Below are positions 53,098 to 62,199 of a stretch of 64,000 nt of DNA, piece by piece. Positions within the stretch are counted from its first letter, which is position 1; each line of letters opens with the position of its first letter. The stretch lies in assembly GCF_000375425.1 (NCBI RefSeq), contig NZ_AQXG01000010.1, forward strand, positions 60,706 to 124,705, written 5' to 3'. The translations under genes were made by a program, and so were the position numbers. A model generated the notes under the pieces. That model worked only from the letters and a program-made list of their open reading frames with translations, did no database searches and was not told the DNA's origin. Source of the DNA: Gracilimonas tropica DSM 19535. GTDB taxonomy: Bacteria; Bacteroidota; Rhodothermia; Balneolales; Balneolaceae.

Positions 53098-54018
53098 ATG
53101 CCCTATCTAAAACGTGTTTTTAAGGTTGTATTAACAACTCTCAATAACTTTACTGAGGATAATGGCTTTCTTTACAGTGCGGCCGTATCCTTTTATACCC
53201 TCTTTTCGCTGGCTCCCATTGTTATGATCGCGGTATATGTGAGCGGTTTATTTGTAGCAAGCGAAAGTGTTCTAAGCGAAGTTGCCCGGTTTTTGACCAA
53301 TACCATCGGCTCAGAAAGTACTCAGGCCGTTATGTTGCTTATCGAAACCATACAGGCAGATACTCAAAATGTTTTATTTTTAGTGATCAGTGTTGGGTTT
53401 TTGATCATCTCTGCCACCACGGTATTTGTGCAATTCCGGAATGCTTTCAACCGGATCTTTAGCGTTAAACCACGGCAAGAATACAACTATCTGAAGATGT
53501 TAATGGACCGGTTAGCGGGCTTTGGAATGATATTGCTGCTTGGCCTTGCTTTGATGGTCTCTTTATTTCTCGACTCAATTCTTGCCGGACTGTCTCATCT
53601 GTTTCTTTCCAATTATGAATCCGCAGAGCTGCTTTTGATCGGGATTGGAAATAATTTGCTAACACTTCTGCTTATTTTTCTGGCGGTACTCACCATGTTC
53701 TATTTTTTGCCGGATGTAAAGATCAGGCGCAAAGCGCTGGTGACGGGTACGGCTCTCACAACTATTTTATTGGTGATCGGCAAATTCGGGGTAGGAATGA
53801 TCATCGGTAACAGCTCCTTAAATCAACTTACCGGTGCTTCATCGTCCGTTATCATTTTGATGTTGTGGGTGTACTATTCCAGTATTATTATCTTTTTTGG
53901 CATAGAATTGGTGAAGACCCTGGCGGAAATGTGGCCCGGAGAGATCAAGGCCGGAAAATACACGCAAAAATTAAAACTGGTTGAAATACCGGAACAAAAG
54001 AGGAGTTCAAAAGAATGA
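53098..54018 (+). CDS. YihY/UPF0761 family membrane protein
   Basis: 306 residues with six hydrophobic segments. The family core is seen in LYSAAVSFYTLFSLAPIVMIA, shown as LYSAAVSFYTLF and SLAPIVMIA, and in the late SSSVIILMLWVYYSSIIIFFG. Once annotated as ribonuclease BN or BrkB; the real function is unknown. It overlaps the SixA-like gene by four bases (ATGA), so the two are coupled. Confidence 0.88.
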   Translation: MPYLKRVFKVVLTTLNNFTEDNGFLYSAAVSFYTLFSLAPIVMIAVYVSGLFVASESVLSEVARFLTNTIGSESTQAVMLLIETIQADTQNVLFLVISVGFLIISATTVFVQFRNAFNRIFSVKPRQEYNYLKMLMDRLAGFGMILLLGLALMVSLFLDSILAGLSHLFLSNYESAELLLIGIGNNLLTLLLIFLAVLTMFYFLPDVKIRRKALVTGTALTTILLVIGKFGVGMIIGNSSLNQLTGASSSVIILMLWVYYSSIIIFFGIELVKTLAEMWPGEIKAGKYTQKLKLVEIPEQKRSSKE

Positions 54019-54527
54019 AACAAATATTATTGATGCGTCATGCTAAGTCGAGTTGGGAAGATGGGTCTCTAAAGGATTTTGATCGCCCGCTGAACGGCCG
54101 CGGCAAAGAAGACGCGCCGATGATGGGCAAATTCATCCGGGATATTGGTTATAAGCCGGGGGAAGTTATTTCATCTCCTGCCAAACGCGCACAGGAGACT
54201 ACCCGTTTAAGCATGGCGGCTGCCGAAGTAGATCCGAATCTCATTCGATGGAATGAAGAACTCTACTTTGGCAATATGCGAGATTACATTGCGGCCATAC
54301 AGTCGGCTGATAAAAACCTGGAGCGAATACTGTTGGTCGGGCACAATCCGCTGATCGAAAACACGGCAGGGATATTGGCGGGATCAGAGCATAAGACCTC
54401 CGTTCGGATGCCAACGGCCGCGTTGGTTTGCCTCGAAAGTTTTGCTGAAAAATGGGACGATATCGCTCCGGGCACGTGTCAGATAAAATGGATGATGATC
54501 CCCAAAGTGCTGAAAGAGATTATTTAG
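54015..54527 (+). CDS. SixA-like phosphohistidine phosphatase
   Basis: 170 residues. The catalytic RHAKSSW at the N-terminus, DFDRPLNGRGKEDAP, ISSPAKRAQETT, and VGHNPLIE carry the two His of the phosphoglycerate-mutase-like family. SixA removes phosphate from His of HPt domains or PTS proteins. It is translationally coupled to the YihY-type gene. Confidence 0.88.
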   Translation: MKQILLMRHAKSSWEDGSLKDFDRPLNGRGKEDAPMMGKFIRDIGYKPGEVISSPAKRAQETTRLSMAAAEVDPNLIRWNEELYFGNMRDYIAAIQSADKNLERILLVGHNPLIENTAGILAGSEHKTSVRMPTAALVCLESFAEKWDDIAPGTCQIKWMMIPKVLKEII

Positions 54528-54651
54528 TGACAAGCTGCAAATAGTTTTCTTGAACCATGTGCCTTAAAACTTGCTCCTGGCAATCGCACATTTGGTGCAT
54601 GATTTGTTATATTCACCCAGCAAATAAATTCAACCCAATTCAAAAAAGCAG

Positions 54652-55002
54652 ATGCAATACAAACAGCAATTTTTTTACCTCTGCAAAACCCCATTAAGCG
54701 CGGAAGGTCCCGAACATGTTGAAGTTGTAACCCGCGCCGAAGACAGCGAAGACTTTCCTCGTGTATTTAAGGAGTATGAAGAACTTCGCTCTCATGCCTT
54801 TAATGAAGACAAGATATACAGCGTAGTTCGTGCCGATGATATCTACGATCTGGTGCGAACCGGAACCGAAAAGGAAGCCAAAGAAGAAGCCTACGAAAAA
54901 GCGGAGCAGGAGATCATCACCAACCTGCAACATCGCGTGATGCAAGATGGTGACGCCAACGCAAAAGGCATCCTTAAAGAAGTATATGGCATAGAGGAAT
55001 AA
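54652..55002 (+). CDS. Hypothetical small acidic cytoplasmic protein
   Basis: 116 residues, no signal or membrane segment. A beta-rich first half (FFYLCKTPLSAEGPEHVEVV) is followed by a highly charged helix (EKEAKEEAYEKAEQEIITNL) and a short tail ending YGIEE. No family is recognised. It is followed by a good terminator and appears to be a single gene. Confidence 0.65.
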   Translation: MQYKQQFFYLCKTPLSAEGPEHVEVVTRAEDSEDFPRVFKEYEELRSHAFNEDKIYSVVRADDIYDLVRTGTEKEAKEEAYEKAEQEIITNLQHRVMQDGDANAKGILKEVYGIEE

Positions 55003-55041
55003 CACAACACCACCTCCTTTTATTTATATGCATGATATTCT

Positions 55042-55072
55042 AAATCCTGCAGGCTTGCTTGCGGGATTTTTT
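55042..55072 (+). terminator. Terminator after the hypothetical gene at 54652
   Basis: AAATCCTGCA (55042-55051) pairs with TGCGGGATTT (55060-55069), followed by T-rich sequence. Confidence 0.8.
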
Positions 55073-55130
55073 ATGGTCACAATTTCCCATTTCTTAATGA
55101 GACCCGAGATCTTTTCTGCTTGAACAAATT

Positions 55131-55200
55131 GAAGACAGAAAAGCAGCAGTAGTTCAAGTCTTCAGGCTTGGGTGAGGGTCAGAGACTTTAGTCGCGCTTC
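55131..55200. repeat. Solo partial copy of the RAYT-3 repeat
   Basis: GAAAAGCAGCAGTAGTTCAA and then GTCTTCAGGCTTGGGTGAG matches the right-hand part of the array at 57380-57420 (GAAAAG, AGTTCAAGTCTTCAGACTTG). No transposase is nearby. The gap 55073-55438 otherwise holds only a GTCAT...CGAAGGCGGG palindrome near 55257-55282. Confidence 0.6.
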
Positions 55201-55438
55201 TTAACGAGAGTTAGATATAAAAATCGAGCTTCACAGACAAACAAATAGTGCTTGTCGTCATACCCGCGAAGGCGGGGTAACGATTTATGAGATCATCTGG
55301 GTTCTCAGAAATCTCAGTCATAAACAAAGCCAATCACCCTCATTGTAAATCCTTTTAAATATTCACTTACTTCATGGAACCGTAACAGCTCTGTATTGTT
55401 TACTTAATTGAATATTCATAAAAAAGAAGTAGACTGAC

Positions 55439-55942
55439 ATGAGTATTGAAACCCTAAACGGAGTAGAGTCCATGAAAGTAAATATCGGAATAACCGAAGA
55501 TCATAGAGAGAAAATTGCAGAAGGTCTGTCCAAAGTATTGGCCGATTCATACCTGCTGTATTTGAAAACACACAATTATCACTGGAATGTGACCGGTGAG
55601 CTGTTTCATCAATTACATGAGCAGTTTGAGGAACAATACACAGAACTGGCTGAAGCCATAGATGAGATCGCTGAGCGCATTCGTGCCCTTGGCTTTCGGG
55701 CACCGGGAACCTTTAAAGAATTCAATAAAATCACATCTATTGAAGAAGATACTGACCGTCCAAAGGCCTTGGATATGGTGAAAAGATTAACGGAAGCCAA
55801 TGAGCAAGTTATTCGCACAGCGCGCGAAGCACTTGAACCGGCTAAAGCCGCAGATGATGAAGCCACCATTGACCTGCTGACTGAGCGACTCACGGTTCAC
55901 TCCAAAACGGCCTGGATGTTGCGCAGTCACCTTGAAGAGTAG
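55439..55942 (+). CDS. dps: Dps-family DNA-protecting ferritin
   Basis: 167 residues; four-helix ferritin-like subunit of the 12-mer that stores iron and protects DNA. LKTHNYHWNVTGELFHQLHE holds the ferroxidase His, and HEQFEEQYTELAEAIDEIAE holds the paired acids on helix B. A short N-terminal extension (MSIETLNGVES) precedes a second Met. Followed by csbD, a general-stress gene, after 91 bases. Confidence 0.93.
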   Translation: MSIETLNGVESMKVNIGITEDHREKIAEGLSKVLADSYLLYLKTHNYHWNVTGELFHQLHEQFEEQYTELAEAIDEIAERIRALGFRAPGTFKEFNKITSIEEDTDRPKALDMVKRLTEANEQVIRTAREALEPAKAADDEATIDLLTERLTVHSKTAWMLRSHLEE

Positions 55943-56033
55943 CTATATGCTAATGGTTGTGGGTTGATAAAAATAGCACCTGACCATTAGCCAATTCTCA
56001 TTAATCAATCCTAAATTTAAACAGAGAGAAGTC

Positions 56034-56219
56034 ATGAATGACCTGACCATTAAAGGAAACTGGAATGAATTAAAAGGTAAACTCAAACAAAAGTATTCGG
56101 ATCTGACGGATGATGATCTTACGTTTTCTGAAGGTAAAGAAGATGAATTATTCGGACGCCTTCAAAAGAAGCTGGGTAAAACCAAAGATGAGATCAAAAA
56201 AGAATTAGCTGATCTGTGA
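56034..56219 (+). CDS. CsbD-family stress protein
   Basis: 61 residues: [40 protein letters not shown], then [15 protein letters not shown]. This is the whole CsbD fold, a small helical protein induced in general stress; function unknown. AGAGAG lies upstream. It ends at a terminator with a GAAA tetraloop. Confidence 0.93.
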   Translation: MNDLTIKGNWNELKGKLKQKYSDLTDDDLTFSEGKEDELFGRLQKKLGKTKDEIKKELADL

Positions 56220-56237
56220 TCCAAAAAAAGTGACCGC

Positions 56238-56271
56238 AACCTTCGGGATGAAAATCCTGAAGGTTTTTTTA
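56238..56271 (+). terminator. Terminator after csbD with GAAA tetraloop
   Basis: AACCTTCGGGAT, loop GAAA, ATCCTGAAGGTT, then seven T. One G-T pair interrupts the stem. Confidence 0.9.
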
Positions 56272-56329
56272 TGTGAATTTTCAGATAAATCATCATATTC
56301 AGTAAAACTTAAATAAAGGGAATACATAC

Positions 56330-57148
56330 ATGGAAAATTTCAACATATCACCGGATGAAATTATGAGCTTTGTGACGACTTTTGGTCCAAAGCTACTTGC
56401 GGCCATAGCTACGCTCGTTATCGGGTTGTGGATCGTAAAGCTAATTGTGAAAGGAGTTGGAAAAGGATTAGAGCGAAGCAATGTAGATGATGCGTTGAAG
56501 ACTTTTCTGAAAAGCCTGGTCTCCATATTGTTAAAAGTGATGGTATATATCTCAGCACTAGGCATGCTGGGTATCCAGATGACTTCTTTTATTGCCGTGT
56601 TAGGTGCCGCCGGTTTAGCTGTGGGTTTGGCGCTGCAGGGCAGTTTGTCCAATTTTGCAGGAGGCGTTTTGATCTTGTTTTTCAAGCCATTCAAAGTTGG
56701 GGATTTTATTGAACGGGGAAGTGAATCCGGAACTGTTGAAAAAATTGATATTCTGCATACGCATCTTCAAACACCGAACAATCAGTTAGTAGTGGTGCCA
56801 AACGGCCAATTAGCAAATTCTCCGATCGTAAATTATTCTGCAAAAGAAACGCGAAGAGCGGTGTTTCCGGTGGGTATTGGTTATACATCAGATGTTAAAA
56901 AAGCCCGGGAAGTGATCCTGAAAGTTCTAAATGAGGATGAGCGCACGCTGGCTGAACCAGCGCCCATGGTAGTTTTGACAAACCTGGGTGACAGCTCGCT
57001 GGATCTGTCGGTACGTGCCTGGACCAAAACCGGTGACTATTGGGGCTATTTTTGGGAAAATCTGGAAAAAATGAAAGAAGAACTGGATAAAGCCGGAATC
57101 GAAATTCCATTCCCGCAACGCGATGTGCATTTGATCAAAGAAGATTGA
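56330..57148 (+). CDS. Small-conductance mechanosensitive channel MscS
   Basis: 272 residues with three membrane helices. Pore helix TM3 starts FIAVLGAAGLAVGLALQGSL and continues NFAGGVLIL, followed by PFKVGDFIERGSESGTV and the cytoplasmic alpha/beta vestibule (VVPNGQLANSPIVNYSA). This is the short, E. coli MscS-like form, in contrast to the longer one at 21564. It releases solutes upon hypo-osmotic shock. Confidence 0.93.
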   Translation: MENFNISPDEIMSFVTTFGPKLLAAIATLVIGLWIVKLIVKGVGKGLERSNVDDALKTFLKSLVSILLKVMVYISALGMLGIQMTSFIAVLGAAGLAVGLALQGSLSNFAGGVLILFFKPFKVGDFIERGSESGTVEKIDILHTHLQTPNNQLVVVPNGQLANSPIVNYSAKETRRAVFPVGIGYTSDVKKAREVILKVLNEDERTLAEPAPMVVLTNLGDSSLDLSVRAWTKTGDYWGYFWENLEKMKEELDKAGIEIPFPQRDVHLIKED

Positions 57149-57172
57149 TCATCACCATGTAGTGAAATTGTG

Positions 57173-57199
57173 AAGGCACTCGTTTGGGTGCCTTTTTTT
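57173..57199 (+). terminator. Terminator after mscS (56330)
   Basis: AAGGCAC (57174-57180 region) pairs with GTGCCTT across a CGTTTG-type loop, followed by seven T. Confidence 0.85.
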
Positions 57200-57207
57200 G
57201 TTGGGAA

Positions 57208-57419
57208 AAGTCTGAAGACTGGTGCGAGCTAAAATCTTAAGTCACCGCTCGGTAACCTTTAGAATTCAGTATAACTTCCTTGCCTCGCTTAAGACGTAAG
57301 ATATCTTCTTTTTTATTGATGAATAGGTAAAGCAGAAAATTATAACGGTGATCTTTTTAGTCTTGAGCGAAGCGGAGACTGAAAAGTGGTAGAAGTTCAA
57401 GTCTTCAGACTTGAGTAAG
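57208..57419. repeat. RAYT-3 repeat array, left (3' side of the gene)
   Basis: It starts with a 45-base unit (AAGTCTGAAGACT... to ...CACCGCTCGG, 57208-57252) that recurs at 58018-58062 with two differences. It continues with CTCGCTTAAGACGTAAGATA and ends with TTCAAGTCTTCAGACTTGAG. The palindrome AAGTCTGAAGACTT and its complement AAGTCTTCAGACTT mark the two ends, so each array is itself a large imperfect inverted repeat. Confidence 0.85.
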
Positions 57420-57434
57420 TATTGACCACAGCAA

Positions 57435-57986
57435 TTAAATCAATATTTCATCAATTGGAATAATTCCGGTTTTATCAATGTACCATTGAGCGCTGCTGTA
57501 GGGATAATCTTGGGGCTTTTTACAAAACCCTTCTTTTACCGGATTATGATGTATGTAATTCATTTTCTGAATGAAAAACGTATTGGATATAACTTCCATT
57601 GGTCGGTTACCCTGTTGCCAAAGCTGAAATTTTTTATTGTTTGGATTATCTCGCCCAGCCTTCTTAAACATCCAAAGAATCCATTTTCGTCTGCTTTCTT
57701 TAGAATTAGTTTTTAAATCCTCTAAGATTGTGACCGAAGTGAATTTTTTGAAATCTCTTAAAATGGAAGAAAGGTTATGATCTTCTTTTGCACTTATCAT
57801 CAGGTGTAAGTGGTTTGTCATTAAGCACCATCCGTGAACTCGCAGTCCTTTGTTTGACTGGCAAAAAATGAGGCTGTCAGTAATAACCTTTTTGTATTTA
57901 GGGCGGAGGAAAACATCAATCCAATCCACAACTGTACAGGTGATGAAATGAGCTTGTTGATGATTATGTATTTTGAACCCCGGCAT
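57435..57986 (-). CDS. REP-associated tyrosine transposase (RAYT-3)
   Basis: 183 residues. HUH motif HLH at 59-61 in LMTNHLHLMIS, catalytic Tyr144 in NYIHHNPVKEGF, and the late YPYSSAQWY segment. Intact. It is flanked by two near-identical repeat arrays in the same orientation (57208-57419 and 58018-58194), a layout of a RAYT captured between its repeats. It belongs to a different RAYT branch from 26723 (HNPVKEG against FNPVKSG) and uses an unrelated repeat. Confidence 0.88.
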   Translation of the reverse strand: MPGFKIHNHQQAHFITCTVVDWIDVFLRPKYKKVITDSLIFCQSNKGLRVHGWCLMTNHLHLMISAKEDHNLSSILRDFKKFTSVTILEDLKTNSKESRRKWILWMFKKAGRDNPNNKKFQLWQQGNRPMEVISNTFFIQKMNYIHHNPVKEGFCKKPQDYPYSSAQWYIDKTGIIPIDEILI

Positions 57987-58017
57987 ATTTTAATATAAAC
58001 GATGAATTTAATGAAGC

Positions 58018-58194
58018 AAGTCTGAAGACTTATGCGAGCTAAAATCTTAAGTCACCGCTCGGAAAGTTGTGTTTGCTTAATCAGGTTTTTGGGCTCGCTT
58101 AAAACTTAAGATATCTGTCGGGACTGAAATTCGGGCAGCTTGTGCAAAGCGGTGACTTAAAAGTAGCAGCAGTTAGTAAGTCTTCAGACTTTAA
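58018..58194. repeat. RAYT-3 repeat array, right (5' side of the gene)
   Basis: Unit AAGTCTGAAGACTTATGCG... (58018-58062), GCTCGCTTAAAACTTAAGAT around 58093, AAGCGGTGACTTAAAAGTAG around 58146, and the closing palindrome AAGTCTTCAGACTT at 58179-58192. From here to 58388 nothing else is recognised. Confidence 0.85.
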
Positions 58195-58388
58195 TACATA
58201 AAAGCACTTTATGTACTTCCAAGTGATAAGGGTGAGGGTACATTCTGCTCTATCTCATTGATCTGAAATGCTTTGATGAACTTTTGCTTTAAATTGCCAA
58301 AGATTGAACAGATATATTATCTTAACTATTCTAAATCACGAAGGCTTTGAGCCGTTAACTTTAAGAACCACGAGGAAGGAAGGTTACT

Positions 58389-60398
58389 GTGGAGAACCTG
58401 GAGCAAAATAAAATTGATTCTGAAAAGAAAGACGTCAAAAAAGAAGAACCAACAAAAACATCGGAAGAACTGACTGAAAAGCAAGAACAAGCAGAAGTTT
58501 CTGAGGTAACCGAAGAGGTTGCTGAAAAGGAACCCTCTGAAACTGATGATACGGAGGTAAGTTCATCTGAAGGGGAGACTACAACTGAAGAAACAGTAGC
58601 TGAAGACGATGATAATGATGAAAGTGAGTCAGCTACGGAGGCAGATGTTAATGCCGAGGAAGAAGAAACTACCTCAGAAGAGCAGCAAGAAGACGCTGAT
58701 GCAGAATCGTTTTACTCCGAGATCGTAGACCGTGCCAAAGAACTGGTGGTTCAAACCGATTGGGCTTTTGTAACCACCGAACTGGCAAATATGGCGCAGA
58801 ATATTGCAGAAGGACCTGAGTCGGTCAGTGAAAAGACAAAAGCGCTTATCGATGAGTTTGAAGAATTGCGAAATAACTTTGAAGAGAAAAAGCGCAAGCA
58901 CTACGAAGAGCAGAATCGCAAGAAAGAAGAGAATCTTGCCAAGAAAAAAGACCTTTTAAAACAACTTTCAGATATTGTCAGTGAAGAAAAATGGACTGCA
59001 ACCAAAGAGGTCAGCAAGATAAAAGGACAGTGGGAGTCCATAAAATTACTTCCAAAAAGCGAGATCGACACACTTGAAAACCGTTTCAAGGAGTTGATGG
59101 ATGAGTTTGAAGATCACAAAGTAGATCGGTTGGTCAAAAAGCTTCAGAAGGAAGAAGAAAATCTTGAGCTTAAGCTTCTGCTGCTCGACAAGATGGATGT
59201 GTTGGTCAAAAAACTGGAGGATGCTACACCGGATTTTGAGGAACTCGAAGATGAGTTCAACAAGCTGATCTCTCAATGGCGTAAAGTGGGCCGGGTTCCA
59301 TCAGAAAAGAATCAGGCGTTGTGGGATCGCTTTAATGGTGTTCAGGATGCCTTCAATGATATGCGGTTCAAAGTAGATGAGAAGTACCGCAAAAAAATTG
59401 AAAAGGCTCTTGAGAAGAAAAGGAAACTGGTTAAAGAAGCAGAGGCTTTGGTAGATCAGGAAAATATTGCCAAAGCAGCCCGTAAGGTGAATAAGCTCCA
59501 CAAAGCCTGGAAAAAGGCCGGCAATCTCCCGCAAAAAGATGAAAATGAAATGTGGGATAAATTCAAGGCTGCAACCGATGCATTCAACCAAAGGAAGTCG
59601 GATAACCTGGAAGTACTGCGTGAGCAGGAAGAGGAAAACCTGGAGAAGAAATTTGAGCTGATTGAACAGGCCAACGAGATCAAAGGCACCGAGGATTTCG
59701 AAAAAGGACATCAAACTATGCAGAGTTTGATGAGTAAATGGAAAAATATTGGCCCGGTTCCGCGTAAAAAATCATCCAAGATCTGGAAGCAGTTCAAAGG
59801 AGCCATGGATGAATTTTATGACCGGCGACGTGAGGCGTTCAAAGATGAACGGAAGGATCAAAAAGAAAATCTCGAGAAGAAAGAAGAGATCCTTGATAAG
59901 CTGGAAGAGCTTGGCAGTCATGACGACCCGGCCCTTGCTGTTCAGGAGGCTAAGAATTTACAGGAAGAGTTCAAGAATGTGGGTTATGTACCTATCAAAA
60001 TGAAAAACAAGATCTGGAAACGGTATCGTGAAGCCTGTGATGTGATCTATGACCGTTACCGGGCATTGGGTTCCGACCTTGGTATGGAGAAGAAGTTGGC
60101 TAATCAGGGAATTGACCCGGATACCCGAAAGGATATCATCAAATTCCAGAAAGAGCGCGACAAACTTAAGAAAGAAACCTCCAGCCTTGAAAGCGAGATG
60201 ATACAGTGGCAGGAGGCTAAAACCTATTTCAAGCCCACCAATCGAGGTAATGCCCTTAAAGACGAGCTTCAGGAAAAAATTGATAATGCCGAAAATGCAA
60301 TAGCAGAAAAACAAGATCGTGTTGCTGAACTCCGGAAAAACATTGATCAACTTAAGCGCAGCAGTGCAGATGATGACTCTGCGGATGAAGAAGAGTAA
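58389..60398 (+). CDS. DUF349 repeat protein with acidic N-terminus
   Basis: 669 residues from GTG, with GAAGGAAGG just upstream. Residues 1-110 are almost entirely E, D, S, T and K, a disordered acidic tail. Five DUF349 repeats follow; examples of their core are WRKVGRVPSEKNQALWDRF, WKKAGNLPQKDENEMWDKF and WKNIGPVPRKKSSKIWKQF. The rest is charged coiled coil. No signal or membrane segment. The molecular role is unknown; DUF349 proteins are common in Bacteroidota. Confidence 0.88.
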   Translation: MENLEQNKIDSEKKDVKKEEPTKTSEELTEKQEQAEVSEVTEEVAEKEPSETDDTEVSSSEGETTTEETVAEDDDNDESESATEADVNAEEEETTSEEQQEDADAESFYSEIVDRAKELVVQTDWAFVTTELANMAQNIAEGPESVSEKTKALIDEFEELRNNFEEKKRKHYEEQNRKKEENLAKKKDLLKQLSDIVSEEKWTATKEVSKIKGQWESIKLLPKSEIDTLENRFKELMDEFEDHKVDRLVKKLQKEEENLELKLLLLDKMDVLVKKLEDATPDFEELEDEFNKLISQWRKVGRVPSEKNQALWDRFNGVQDAFNDMRFKVDEKYRKKIEKALEKKRKLVKEAEALVDQENIAKAARKVNKLHKAWKKAGNLPQKDENEMWDKFKAATDAFNQRKSDNLEVLREQEEENLEKKFELIEQANEIKGTEDFEKGHQTMQSLMSKWKNIGPVPRKKSSKIWKQFKGAMDEFYDRRREAFKDERKDQKENLEKKEEILDKLEELGSHDDPALAVQEAKNLQEEFKNVGYVPIKMKNKIWKRYREACDVIYDRYRALGSDLGMEKKLANQGIDPDTRKDIIKFQKERDKLKKETSSLESEMIQWQEAKTYFKPTNRGNALKDELQEKIDNAENAIAEKQDRVAELRKNIDQLKRSSADDDSADEEE

Positions 60399-60568
60399 TA
60401 CACATTTTCGGTTTAATTAATAATTTTTTACACTTATGTTTTGTTTTAAATGATGAGACAAAACAGATCTGCGAAAGATTATAACTGACGAATAATTTTA
60501 AAGTTGACAGCTATTACAGGGTATAATATTACGATTTTAGACTAAAGAAGAACGAATGTAAAAGATAT

Positions 60569-61459
60569 TTGAAAAACTCATTGAACATAAAGTTTTGGGG
60601 AGTTAGAGGTTCCACGCCTTGTGCAAATGACGAAAACATGCACTATGGCGGCAACACTACCTGCCTTCAGGTTGAGGTTGAAGGGCAAGATGAGTTTTTG
60701 ATTCTGGACTGCGGTACAGGTTTCAGGAATTTTGGTAACAGAATGAATGAAGCAGAACAATCCATTCGGGGAAGGGTGTTTATCACACATCCGCACTGGG
60801 ATCATTTGCAGGGGTTTCCTTTCTTTAAACCCTTTTACGAAGGGAAAAACTGGTTTCGGATCTATTTGCCGCCTCAAGGCGAAATTGGCTGCAAAGAAAT
60901 TCTTCAAGGCCATATGTCCAGTACTTTTTTTCCGGTATCAATCGATATGCTGGAGGCTGACATTGATTGTGATACCTTTCAGCCCGGGACCAAGTATTTT
61001 GAGGAATACTCCATCGAGTATATGTGGGCTGACCACACCGTGCCTACCGCAATTTATAAGCTGAAGTTTGGCGATACAGTGATTGTCTTTAGTCCGGACA
61101 ATGAATTGGCTACGGACGATTCTGAAAAAACCAGGGCTTTTCGTGAAGCTTTTAGCCGGTTTATTAAAGATGTCGACATTCTCATTCATGATGGTCAGTA
61201 TGACCGTGAGCAATATGAAAGCCGGGTTGGCTGGGGACATTCTGCCTGGGAAGAAGTAGTAGAGATAGCTTATGAAGCCGGCGTAAAGAGGTTATTTCTT
61301 ACCCATCATGATCCGGATAATGATGATGAGGTTCTCGCCAATTGGGAGAAAAACATCAAGGAGCAGCACAGCCGGAAATTTGAATTCCTTGCTCTCGCAA
61401 AAGAAGGGCAGGAAGTTGCTATTTCTTATCAAAAGACGGAAAAAATTCCTGCCAAATAA
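60569..61459 (+). CDS. MBL-fold metallo-hydrolase
   Basis: 296 residues. LNIKFWGVRGSTPC at the N-terminus and HPHWDH near residue 75 (HxHxDH), further ligands in DCGTGFRNFG, WADHT, LIHDGQYD and FLTHHDPD. It resembles the phosphodiesterase/PhnP-like branch that hydrolyses phosphodiesters or cyclic nucleotides. The start is TTG at 60569; a second TTG at 60581 cannot be excluded, and an ATG slightly upstream meets a stop at once. Confidence 0.85.
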   Translation: MKNSLNIKFWGVRGSTPCANDENMHYGGNTTCLQVEVEGQDEFLILDCGTGFRNFGNRMNEAEQSIRGRVFITHPHWDHLQGFPFFKPFYEGKNWFRIYLPPQGEIGCKEILQGHMSSTFFPVSIDMLEADIDCDTFQPGTKYFEEYSIEYMWADHTVPTAIYKLKFGDTVIVFSPDNELATDDSEKTRAFREAFSRFIKDVDILIHDGQYDREQYESRVGWGHSAWEEVVEIAYEAGVKRLFLTHHDPDNDDEVLANWEKNIKEQHSRKFEFLALAKEGQEVAISYQKTEKIPAK

Positions 61460-61460
61460 A

Positions 61461-61489
61461 AAAGCCGCAAGTATAAAACCTGCGGCTTT
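61461..61489. terminator. Bidirectional terminator between the MBL gene and the minus-strand barrel gene
   Basis: AAAGCCGCA (61461-61469) pairs with TGCGGCTTT (61481-61489), with A-rich sequence before it and modest T after. It lies between convergent genes. Confidence 0.75.
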
Positions 61490-61513
61490 AGTAATGCTAA
61501 GTTCAACCTTTCA

Positions 61514-61993
61514 TTAGAAATAATAACGTATTCCTAATGCACCGTTTCCATCGAAATCGGTGCTTGGAGCCAGATCAAGAATAGGTACTGCTTCTACAAA
61601 CAAATCGATCTGTGAATCGGGTACAATGTAATTAAGTCCTAAAGGAACCCGGATACCAATGGCGGCATCAGGATCGCTCAATACTAAACGTGCACCTACA
61701 CCGTAGTAAAAAGCGAGGCTGCCTTCGTCAATGTCATTGAACCAGCTGTGAAGAAGGTAGTCGCCATGTAGGTGAAGGGCATCATATCGTCCAAAAGACC
61801 AGGCAGCTCCGATATCAAAAGCAGAGCGTTGGTTATTCCAAAACTTCATGGAAATACCGGTAGGCTCTCCAAGCATAACACCGAGTCCAACATCTCCACC
61901 CCGGCCGTTAACCTGTGCGGTTGCGGTACTCATGTTGAAAAGTAAAAATCCAAAAATTATCGAAAGTGCGGAAACTAATTTCTTTATGTTCAT
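61514..61993 (-). CDS. Small exported outer-membrane beta-barrel-like protein
   Basis: 159 residues with a signal peptide (SALSIIFGFLLFNMSTATAQ). A Gly-rich, aromatic strand pattern (GVMLGEPTGISMKFW, AFDIGAAWSFGRYDALHLHG) and a C-terminal IRYYF that suits outer-membrane assembly. Probably an eight-stranded barrel. No specific family identified. Confidence 0.72.
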   Translation of the reverse strand: MNIKKLVSALSIIFGFLLFNMSTATAQVNGRGGDVGLGVMLGEPTGISMKFWNNQRSAFDIGAAWSFGRYDALHLHGDYLLHSWFNDIDEGSLAFYYGVGARLVLSDPDAAIGIRVPLGLNYIVPDSQIDLFVEAVPILDLAPSTDFDGNGALGIRYYF

Positions 61994-62199
61994 ATTTATA
62001 TGGTTTTATTGATGGTTTCAGTGTTATAAAGAGTATTTAAGTCAAAAATGTTTCATTTTTTTCAAAAAAAAGCAGGTTCTTAGCACAGGAAATATTTTAT
62101 TAGAACCTTGATTTTACAACATAAAGACGTAATGCTGTAAACCCTAATTAAATTAATATTTATTCGTTTTCACCTTAATCATTAAATAACATATACAAG

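Noticed and set aside
57208-58194. Possible CRISPR array from the repeated 45-base units
   Set aside because: Only two full units, separated by a transposase gene and with palindromic ends; no regular spacers and no cas genes.
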